Shown here piece after piece: positions 43,539-50,150 of a stretch of DNA of 50,150 bases (within the stretch, counting starts at the first letter, position 1; each line of letters begins with the position of its first letter). The notes beneath the pieces are model-generated. The model saw only the letters and a list, made by a program, of their open reading frames with translations, was not told where the DNA came from and searched no databases. The stretch covers positions 73,935-124,084 of the forward strand of contig JAMWCW010000004.1 in assembly GCA_023819145.1 (NCBI GenBank), given 5' to 3'. Source of the stretch: Candidatus Omnitrophota bacterium. GTDB taxonomy: Bacteria; Omnitrophota; Gorgyraeia; DTHP01. The translations under genes and the position numbers were made by a program.

Positions 43539-44312
43539 TTACTTTAGATAGGAATCGCAATAGATTTTTTTGTTCAAAAGTATCTCTGCAGTGCGTATTA
43601 CATCCCTTAACTCACTATCCAAGGGATCAAGGATGGCAGCATCCAGCCCACAACTTAATGCCATTGCCAAATAAATACGATTTATTAAAGAACGGTATTT
43701 TGTCCCTTGAGAAACATTACTTAAACCCAAAATTGTTTTCGGGGAAGGCTGAGATAACAGTTTTATCTGGCGAATGGTCTCTAAAACCTCTGGACACTGC
43801 ATCTGAGCAACATTCACAGGAAGAACCACCGCATCGATATACAAATCCTCTAAATCCAATCCTTCTTCTTGCCATTTATTGAGAATATTCAATGCCAGTT
43901 CTAAACGCATATTCGCATCAGAAGGTATCCCTTTTTTGGATATCGTAAGCCCAATTAAAGAAGCATTGTATTTCTTGGCAAGAGAAATTGAGATACTTAA
44001 CTTTTCCTCATCTGCAGATGTGGAATTAATTATCGGCTTGGACTTGCAAAATTGCAGTCCTTTTTCCATTACAGCCGATTTCGTTGTATCTATTGCCAGA
44101 GAGACATCGGTTACCTCCGTAATAACCCTTACCAACCATTCCATGGCAGAAACAGCTTCATCAACGGCTGTCCCAACATTGACATCTAAAGCGTTTGCTC
44201 CTTTTTCTATCTGTTTCAAGGCTAATTCTTGAATAAATTTTTTATTTCTCTTTTCAATTGCCTGCGCAACATCTTTAAACATCCCATTAATGCGCTCTCC
44301 AATGATAAACAC
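43539..44312 (-). CDS. acsE: methyl-THF:corrinoid iron-sulfur protein methyltransferase
   Basis: About 257 residues, the usual AcsE size (about 262). The GTG start (44312) has GGAGG 6-7 bases upstream; the longer frame to 44369 reads intergenic repeat-like sequence. The pterin-binding fold shows IIGERINGMF, GANALDVNVGT, IDTTKSAVMEKGL, INSTSADEEKL and LGLSNVSQG, with the Asn and Asp residues that hold methyl-THF. It passes the methyl group to AcsCD. It is separated from acsD by a 237-base gap and lies 39 bases before panB. Confidence 0.93.
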   Translation of the reverse strand: MFIIGERINGMFKDVAQAIEKRNKKFIQELALKQIEKGANALDVNVGTAVDEAVSAMEWLVRVITEVTDVSLAIDTTKSAVMEKGLQFCKSKPIINSTSADEEKLSISISLAKKYNASLIGLTISKKGIPSDANMRLELALNILNKWQEEGLDLEDLYIDAVVLPVNVAQMQCPEVLETIRQIKLLSQPSPKTILGLSNVSQGTKYRSLINRIYLAMALSCGLDAAILDPLDSELRDVIRTAEILLNKKIYCDSYLK

Positions 44313-44549
44313 CTCATACCTCCGTGTAATTCTGTAAATCCGAAACACGAAATCCAAAATCCGAAACAAATCCCCAGTTTATTTCGAATTCTAAACTCAA
44401 CCCTTTCAACCCCAAATAGATTCAAAATACAAAAATCAAAAATTCAAAAAAAAGATATTCCTGGTTTCGTTTATCATCGTATAGGACTTGTCATAAAACT
44501 GTTTCGCCTGTCTGCTATAGGCGGGAATTTCGATATCCGAATTTCAAAT
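44313..44549. repeat. low-complexity intergenic string between acsD and acsE
   Basis: Contains a degenerate tandem of ATCCGAAAC/ACGAAATCCAA-type units (44337-44375), AAAATCAAAAATTCAAAA (about 44432-44450) and a GC hairpin CGCCT/AGGCG (44507-44525). Frames through it are open but read only repeat-like peptides. No gene seen. Confidence 0.5.
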
Positions 44550-45509
44550 TTAATGAGCCATCAATCCCCTGATGGTCTCTTTTACCAAACTGATCGCCTT
44601 CGGATGATTCATTACTAAAATATCTGCTCCAGCATTTAGAAAAGCAATGGCTGTAGCTGCCTCCCAGAGAACCGCCCTTTCTTTCTGCTTTCCCCATAAA
44701 GGAACTTCTATCTCAGATATTCTTGCTTCTTTAGCCCGCCATGCTTCCTGCCCCACGAAATTAATCATTGGTTGAGAAAGCATTTTATCTCCATTTAAAC
44801 AAGCAAGTCTTGTTCTTTCCATAACTGAATAGGTATATTCAAGACCATATCCTAAGCCTCCGGTTGAATGGTGTATAACAATCCTCCGGGAAGAAAAACC
44901 TATATCCGCAAGTAGGATATTTAATTGCTTTGCCAAATTAACATCGATAGGGGTCTCTGCGATTAAAGAATGCCCTCCGCTTATACAGGCAGCTCCGATT
45001 ATTTTATAATTCTCCTGCACTGCAATACCCAAAAGACAATTTTCTCCTTTTACTATCTCTGAAACTCTCAAAAGAACATCGCCGTCTTTCTGAATAGCAC
45101 CGCTTCCCGTGATAATTAAAGGAACTTCTATATTTTTAAATACTTTTTCCACAGTTCTTTCTGCTTCTTGAGGAGAAACATCCTTTCCGTCAGGATGAGT
45201 ACTAAATAACCTCAAACAAAGCAAATCTACGCCAAATTCCTCTACTGCTTTTTTTGCCCAATCGACAGGGTTTTTAATGACACCCTTAAATTCTTCTTTA
45301 AGAGATTCAACCCAATTCTCGGGTTCGGTATCCCAAACTTCCATCGCTACTACTGGCGGGTTAATGATTTCTCCTTCGAAATGTAAGAAGGGTAAAGTAT
45401 TTTCTCCTCCGACCTTTATAACATTCTTTCTTGTCCCTCTTTCTTGGGAAGTTGCTCCAATAACTATCTCATTTACTCTCCCCGACCATTTCTCTACTAC
45501 CTTTTCCAT
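44550..45509 (-). CDS. acsD: corrinoid iron-sulfur protein small subunit
   Basis: About 319 residues, TIM-barrel CODH/ACS delta subunit: HFEGEIINPPVVAMEVWD near the start, TGSGAIQKDGDVLLRV, HHSTGGLGYGLEYTYSVMERTR (landmark) and the C-terminal NAGADILVMNHPKA. With AcsC it carries the methyl-cobamide. The ATG at 45509 has AGGGAG five bases upstream and is preferred to the GTG at 45515. It lies 78 bases after the CooC-type gene. Confidence 0.94.
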   Translation of the reverse strand: MEKVVEKWSGRVNEIVIGATSQERGTRKNVIKVGGENTLPFLHFEGEIINPPVVAMEVWDTEPENWVESLKEEFKGVIKNPVDWAKKAVEEFGVDLLCLRLFSTHPDGKDVSPQEAERTVEKVFKNIEVPLIITGSGAIQKDGDVLLRVSEIVKGENCLLGIAVQENYKIIGAACISGGHSLIAETPIDVNLAKQLNILLADIGFSSRRIVIHHSTGGLGYGLEYTYSVMERTRLACLNGDKMLSQPMINFVGQEAWRAKEARISEIEVPLWGKQKERAVLWEAATAIAFLNAGADILVMNHPKAISLVKETIRGLMAH

Positions 45510-45593
45510 AACCACTCCCTTATTCTATAAATTACCTAAATTTATTTTATCATATGGGCAATATTCTACGAAGAAAAATTTTAGAAGAACAAA

Positions 45594-46331
45594 TCAAATA
45601 AACTTAAATAAGAGCTCACTTAATTTCTGAAAGGCAATTGAATTTTCTATCTTTATTATTGACCCTCCTTCTTTCCAACAAGAATTTAATTCTTCATCTT
45701 CAGGAATTGTCCCCAAAAGATTTAAACTCTCTTTTTCAAATTTTTCAAATGCAGGAGATGCTGAATTGAAACGATTTAAGATAAGATATTTATTTTTTAT
45801 TTTTAATTTTAACTTTTGGGTAATATCTTGAATACGAAAGGAAGCAGTAAGGGAAACAGGATCAATTGTTGCAACGATAAATAAAATATCTAAATCGTCG
45901 GTAGTCCTCCTACTTAAATGTTCCATTCCTGCTTCGGTATCTATGACCACAACTTTATAATTGCGCGAAATTTTACTCAAGTATTCTCTCAAAAGATGAT
46001 TTATTGCACAATAGCATCCCGGCCCCTCGGGACGTCCCATAGCCAGTAAATCAACTTTATCAGATTCTACCAAAATTTCATTTATCCTTCGAAAAACAAA
46101 CTCATTCTTTGTTTCCCTCGTATCGGTTTTATTTTCTAATACTTCCTCTCTTACATCAGCAATTGTTTCTGTAAGTTCCAAGTCCAAAGCAATATTTAAG
46201 TTGGAATTTGGATCGGCATCTACAGCCAAAATAGGAGTCAATTTTCTTTCAATAAAGAATTTTATAGTTAATGCAGCCAACGTTGTCTTACCTGAACCAC
46301 CTTTTCCAGAAAAAGCAATCCTTAAACTCAT
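45594..46331 (-). CDS. CooC-type nickel-insertion / CODH accessory ATPase
   Basis: 245 residues of the MinD/CooC P-loop family: FSGKGGSGKTTLAALT (deviant Walker A with signature Lys), AVDADPNSNLN, a CYCAINHLLRE segment holding CxC of the CooC type, and VVIDTEAGMEHLSRRT. Such ATPases mature the Ni clusters of CODH/ACS (AcsF/CooC). The ATG overlaps the activator gene's stop (ATGA). Its own target here is probably AcsB or an unlinked CODH. Confidence 0.92.
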   Translation of the reverse strand: MSLRIAFSGKGGSGKTTLAALTIKFFIERKLTPILAVDADPNSNLNIALDLELTETIADVREEVLENKTDTRETKNEFVFRRINEILVESDKVDLLAMGRPEGPGCYCAINHLLREYLSKISRNYKVVVIDTEAGMEHLSRRTTDDLDILFIVATIDPVSLTASFRIQDITQKLKLKIKNKYLILNRFNSASPAFEKFEKESLNLLGTIPEDEELNSCWKEGGSIIKIENSIAFQKLSELLFKFI

Positions 46332-48292
46332 AACTTAGTTATTTGTTTTGAAAGAATCTTCTTAATTGATGGAAACTTATCTATGTCTGTATGCGGTAAG
46401 AACAAAGAGGCGCTATAATTGTTCATAAATTCGGCGTTGGTGCTTAAATCAATATAGGTCATTTTCCTGGCAATACTTTCTATCTCTTCATAAGCTTCCT
46501 GAGAAAGTAAACAAATCTTTGCACCCGTAAGAGAAGAATTACCCAAAAAGATAAATCTTTCACGAGGCAAATCAGGCAATAATCCAATCATTACTGCTTT
46601 TTCTATATCCAGATATGTCCCCAATCCTCCGGAGATGAAAAAGTATTTTACATCTTCAAAAGAAAGCCCAGTATGTTTTAGCAGAACTTCTGCTCCCGTA
46701 TATATGGCGCCTTTAGAGTGAATTACATTCTTTATATCTGATTCAGTAATAGTTATATCTTGGGAAACTGCGGTTTCGTCCTTATAGACGATGATAAACT
46801 CTATCTCTTCTCCTGTAACTATACGCTTGTCTCCATTTAATTTAATTTTTCCAGAACGTTCAATTAACCCATTTCTTAAAAGCTCACCCACAACATCGAT
46901 TATCCCTGACCCACAAATTCCTTTTGGCTTTGTATCACCAATAGTAGAAATTTTAACTTTATTATCCTTGCGAATTTCTATCCTCTGAATTGCTCCTTTC
47001 ATTGCCCTTATTCCCCATTTGACCCCTCCCCCTTCAAAACATGGCCCCGCAGAAGTAGAACAGCACACTAACCAATCATGATTTCCCAAAACAATCTCTC
47101 CATTTGTTCCCAAATCTATAAACATAGAAATTTCTTTATTCTTATGCATTCCGGAAGCAATCACTCCCGCCGTTATGTCTCCGCCGACATAACTGGAAAC
47201 AGCCGGAATACAAGAAAGTAAGGCTCGAGGATGAATCTTAATTCCTACTTCTACCGCTCTAATTACCGGAATAAAATTGGCAGTAGGAACATAGGGTTCT
47301 CTCCTAATCCATATGGGGTCAACTTTAAGCAAAAGATGAATCATTGTAGTATTACCCGCCACAGTTACTGCATAGATATCATTGAGACTAATGCCGTGGT
47401 CTTGTGCTAACTTTTGAATCAAATCATTTATTGTATCCACTACTGCATGGTGCAATTTTTCCAGTCCGTGAGACGATTCAGCTACAATAATACGTGAAAT
47501 CACATCCTCACCAAAGTCTATCTGACGATTGTAAGAAGCCTTGGCTCCCAAAACTTCCTGAGTATTAAGGTCTACTAAATAAGCTACTACCGTCGTAGTC
47601 CCTACATCTAAAGCAATCCCAAAATTTATTCTTGTAGTATCGCCAGGTTCAATAATTACTATTTCTGTAGTGCGATTGCGGTTTCCTAAGATTGCCGTAA
47701 TTCTCCAATTGCTTTCACGCAAAATTTTCCCCAGATTTCGCAAATTTGCAAGACCTGTTTGCATTATAGGAATTTCACGATTTTTGCGCAATTCGCGATA
47801 AAGTCTTTCCAAATCACTAATATTGTCCTGAAGTGTGGGAGGAGGAAGTTCGAGATAAATTTTTGTTGCAAGGGGACTGTGAGTAAAAATTCTTCTTCCT
47901 ACAGAGGGAACTTTTTCTATCTCTTCAGGAGGGGTATATAGACCAACCAAACGCTCCGCTTTTAATTCCGCAGTAAGAATTTCTATTTCTTCGATACGTG
48001 ATTCCGGGGGAACTTCTACAATTAAATCTGAGTTAGGGGTAGTTCTACAGGCAAGGGCATAACCCAATTTCCTTTCTTCACTGCTTATTCTCCCACTAAA
48101 CTCAGTGTTGTATTCTCCTTTTTTAATAATCACCTTGCACCGACCGCAAACACCCTCTCCACCGCAGGAATTAAAAATCTTAATTCCTGCTTTTAGAGCT
48201 GCTGAGAGTAAATCTGTGGCTTTAGAAATTTCTACTGTTTTATTATAAGGAGAGAAAGTAACTCTATAGGATTCCATTACCTTATCGTCCAC
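46328..48292 (-). CDS. reductive activator of corrinoid protein (RACo, ferredoxin-ASKHA ATPase)
   Basis: About 650 residues. The N-terminal [2Fe-2S] ferredoxin has CGGEGVCGRCKV and a last Cys in ALACRTTP. A linker region precedes a C-terminal ASKHA-type ATPase domain (ALDVGTTTVVAYLVD, GTNGEIVLGN, ISGGLGTYLDIE). RACo re-reduces accidentally oxidised cobalt of the corrinoid protein using ATP. It lies directly between acsC and the CooC gene. The first codon may be GTG 48292 or ATG 48277. Confidence 0.93.
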   Translation of the reverse strand: MDDKVMESYRVTFSPYNKTVEISKATDLLSAALKAGIKIFNSCGGEGVCGRCKVIIKKGEYNTEFSGRISSEERKLGYALACRTTPNSDLIVEVPPESRIEEIEILTAELKAERLVGLYTPPEEIEKVPSVGRRIFTHSPLATKIYLELPPPTLQDNISDLERLYRELRKNREIPIMQTGLANLRNLGKILRESNWRITAILGNRNRTTEIVIIEPGDTTRINFGIALDVGTTTVVAYLVDLNTQEVLGAKASYNRQIDFGEDVISRIIVAESSHGLEKLHHAVVDTINDLIQKLAQDHGISLNDIYAVTVAGNTTMIHLLLKVDPIWIRREPYVPTANFIPVIRAVEVGIKIHPRALLSCIPAVSSYVGGDITAGVIASGMHKNKEISMFIDLGTNGEIVLGNHDWLVCCSTSAGPCFEGGGVKWGIRAMKGAIQRIEIRKDNKVKISTIGDTKPKGICGSGIIDVVGELLRNGLIERSGKIKLNGDKRIVTGEEIEFIIVYKDETAVSQDITITESDIKNVIHSKGAIYTGAEVLLKHTGLSFEDVKYFFISGGLGTYLDIEKAVMIGLLPDLPRERFIFLGNSSLTGAKICLLSQEAYEEIESIARKMTYIDLSTNAEFMNNYSASLFLPHTDIDKFPSIKKILSKQITKL

Positions 48293-48362
48293 CGCTTATC
48301 CGCTTTGTTGTTAAACAGTCAAGTTTGACAGAAAACGGTTTTCCTTAAATACAAATCAATAG

Positions 48363-49700
48363 CTAACTATACAATTGCTTTAGAAACTTGGGGATTCCCG
48401 AGGCTTCTTTTGGGCCAACTACTACCTGCCAACCAGACTCTTCTTCCAGTTTTCCACTTAAAACTGCCACATAACCGGGAATAATAATCTTTCGATGAGA
48501 AAGCATTCTCTCTAATTCCAATCTTTTCAACGCTTGAGTAATTGCTTCTGCAGTAAATTTTTCTGCAGCCCAAGCAGTTAAAACCGACATCCCCTCAGTA
48601 TCCACTACTAAAAGATGAGAGGGAATCTTAGAATTTTCTATTTCCGGGGCAACCGTATAGAAAGTCAAAGAGAAATTTGTGGTTACTAAAAGCGGAGAGT
48701 TAATATTGGGTGAACCAATTCCATATAGTTTTGGTTCGACAGTAACCGGTTTCTGGGGGTCAGTAAAAATATTCTGTCTCAAAGTAAGAAGGGCCAAATG
48801 GGTTTCAAAATCCACAAAATCTACAACCACAATACTTGCATATTTGGAAATATATGTTCCTGCTTCAAGGGTACTTAGCTTATTATCTTTGTTTTGAGCA
48901 AAACAAATAAGAGGAAATCCTGCGGGGCGGAAATTCTTTAAAATTGCTAATCTTCTTAAAATGGTTAGATTCTGCAAGGTCTTCCCAATATTCTCAGCAG
49001 TGGCATTAAGAATCAATTCCCTATAACCTTTGTTAACCACTTCTTCTGCCAAAGAAAGAGTTTTTTCTAAAGACCCCCCACTAATCACGATGGGAAGTGA
49101 ATCTTCTTTAACCAAGTCTATAAGTTCATCGGAATTTGTTTTTTTAGTCCAATAAACAATTGGTCTTAAATCCTTAGCTATTTTTATTGATTCTTTTAAA
49201 GCCAATTTATCACTAGTTATAAGAATAATTCCTAAGGAACTTTTTTGAGAAGCCTTCTCTACCAGTTTCAAAAAACTATCTTTATTTTCCAAAGTTTGAC
49301 AAAGAGCAAGCATGTCCAATTTTAATTCCTGTCCTACTCTTTCAAAACAAAGAGAATTAATTTTAGATAAATTATTTTCTAATTCTTTGTCCGATAAATT
49401 ATCCTTTAAAGAAATAGCAACTGCTGGGGGGTGATAAAAAGTCTTTTCATGACGAAAGAGCACTGTTTCCCCTCCTAATTCTATCTTTCTATTGTCCCTA
49501 CCCACGGTTATAGTTCTTATTGGAGGTTCTGTGGCTTGCGAAAGGATTCTTTTGGTCTCTTCAGAAACATAAGGGCATTCCTCAATTGAGCCTTTCTTGG
49601 TTAACAAACGCATGGCGAAGGCAAGACAGGTAGGAGAACCGCATTTCTTGCAGTTTGTTTTAGGAAGTAATTTATAAATATCTAATGCCGTCAAAGCCAT
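48363..49700 (-). CDS. acsC: corrinoid iron-sulfur protein large subunit
   Basis: 445 residues. The N-terminal [4Fe-4S] domain has C17, C20, C25 and C42 (NCKKCGSPTC, then EEC), a TIM-barrel middle and a C-terminal cobamide-binding domain (LVVDTEGMSVLTAWAAEKF). This is the gamma subunit of CODH/ACS, the cobalt methyl carrier. It begins the acsC-RACo-CooC-acsD block, with tRNA-Pro directly upstream. Confidence 0.95.
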   Translation of the reverse strand: MALTALDIYKLLPKTNCKKCGSPTCLAFAMRLLTKKGSIEECPYVSEETKRILSQATEPPIRTITVGRDNRKIELGGETVLFRHEKTFYHPPAVAISLKDNLSDKELENNLSKINSLCFERVGQELKLDMLALCQTLENKDSFLKLVEKASQKSSLGIILITSDKLALKESIKIAKDLRPIVYWTKKTNSDELIDLVKEDSLPIVISGGSLEKTLSLAEEVVNKGYRELILNATAENIGKTLQNLTILRRLAILKNFRPAGFPLICFAQNKDNKLSTLEAGTYISKYASIVVVDFVDFETHLALLTLRQNIFTDPQKPVTVEPKLYGIGSPNINSPLLVTTNFSLTFYTVAPEIENSKIPSHLLVVDTEGMSVLTAWAAEKFTAEAITQALKRLELERMLSHRKIIIPGYVAVLSGKLEEESGWQVVVGPKEASGIPKFLKQLYS

Positions 49701-49719
49701 TTTAACTCACTTAAATAAA

Positions 49720-49795
49720 TCGGGGCGGACGGATTCGAACCGTCGACCTCTTGAACCCCATTCAAGCGCGCTAATCCAAACTGCGCCACGCCCCG
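49720..49795 (-). tRNA. tRNA-Pro (anticodon GGG)
   Basis: On the - strand: acceptor CGGGGCG/CGCCCCG, D-arm GCGC/GCGC with GGATTA loop, anticodon stem CTTGA/TCAAG around ATGGGGT (anticodon GGG), T-arm GACGG-TTCGAAT-CCGTC, discriminator A. CCA not encoded. It ends 20 bases before the acsC start. Confidence 0.95.
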
Positions 49796-49919
49796 AAATA
49801 AGCGGTTGACTGGTTAAATAGTTAAATGGTTAAATATAATAACTTTTTGTTACAAAATTATATATCTAAGCAAGAGAAAAAACAAGGAAATTTATTAGTT
49901 AGAAAAATTTGGGAGAAAT

Positions 49920-50150
49920 TTAATGTGGAAAAAACTGGCTTGAGGTATCAAGGAACAATACCGGATCATAAAAACCTATACCGCTTTGGCATAAAACAGG
50001 TTGTTCTGTATCTGCCCGTGGAGAGGCATAATATTGGGTAAATAAATCAAGAGCAATGTCTATCTGTTCTAATTTTGATTCATTTTTAATTAAATCTAAC
50101 AATTTTCTCTTAGCAGTTTCCTTATCAACTTCTCGGGTTACCAACTGCCA
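49920..50150 (-). CDS. C-terminal part of an unrecognised protein, runs off the window
   Basis: The last 76 or so codons of a frame whose start lies beyond the right edge: a helical KETAKRKLLDLIKNE stretch, then DLFTQYYASPRADTEQP and a C-terminal QSGIGFYDPVLFLD. No signal or motif recognised. The stop is a TAA at 49922-49920. The open + strand frame over the same bases is a shadow. Confidence 0.45.
   Translation of the reverse strand, partial: WQLVTREVDKETAKRKLLDLIKNESKLEQIDIALDLFTQYYASPRADTEQPVLCQSGIGFYDPVLFLDTSSQFFPH

Noticed and set aside
44222-44697. Several frames between and over acsE and acsD on both strands
   Set aside because: They read repeat-like intergenic sequence or shadows of acsE/acsD.
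49826-50041. 71-codon + strand frame at the right edge
   Set aside because: It lies opposite the partial - strand gene and has no ribosome-binding site or motif.
1-50150. CRISPR array, prophage or transposase
   Set aside because: No regularly spaced direct repeats, cas genes, phage structural genes or transposase motifs were seen.

Overview
The window (about one third GC) looks like a piece of a chromosome from an anaerobic, probably acetogenic bacterium of the PVC group, most likely Candidatus Omnitrophota. The lineage call rests on a small basic protein of the type known from Chlamydiae/Verrucomicrobia relatives (2296-2541), a nearly complete Wood-Ljungdahl gene set, several PilZ proteins, and the AT-rich intergenic strings often seen in Omnitrophota assemblies. 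It is an inference from gene content, not a phylogeny.

Layout. 1-8.8 kb is on the + strand: an HD-GYP/GAF protein with a damaged HD motif, a winged-helix protein, a SPOR protein, the small basic protein, aroB, two PilZ proteins, a secreted protein, a tiny zinc protein, tRNA-Arg(CCG), a MetG-type tRNA-binding protein, a SLOG protein, a HIT hydrolase, an M48 lipoprotein and one unknown. From 9.0 kb to the end almost everything is on the - strand. 9.0-11.4 kb is a cyclic-di-GMP unit: a c-di-GMP-I riboswitch carrying an inserted double hairpin, then an intact membrane PilZ protein, a frameshifted PilZ gene, a multiply broken pilT and a 48-residue lipoprotein. 11.6-23.3 kb holds a signal peptidase, a relic of a radical SAM/SPASM gene, a second M48 lipoprotein, an rRNA methyltransferase, OsmC and radical SAM genes, then a tight run (transcribed right to left) of zinc ribbon, rsfS, argS, a short mfd, a SurA-like foldase, pdxA and rsmA. 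23.3-25.9 kb is DUF3096-hom-thrC.

27-33.4 kb and 43.5-49.7 kb together encode the acetyl-CoA pathway: fhs, fchA, folD, metF and acsB in one block; acsC, a RACo-type activator, a CooC-type ATPase, acsD and acsE in the other. Formate is taken to methyl-THF, AcsE moves the methyl group to the corrinoid protein AcsCD, the activator keeps the corrinoid reduced, and AcsB condenses methyl, CO and CoA. The CO dehydrogenase gene acsA is not in the window. Between the blocks lie translation and envelope genes: rpsP-trmD-rplS-rnhB-yraN, murA, rpmE-prfA-prmC, a secreted HExxH protein, yqeY, a DnaA-lid-like protein, rpe and panB.

The most unusual items are the interrupted riboswitch over a decaying PilZ/pilT operon, rsfS starting on ATA behind a perfect Shine-Dalgarno, a free-standing DnaA lid domain, an Mfd lacking the UvrB-like module, and promoters packed onto stop codons, some giving near-leaderless mRNAs.
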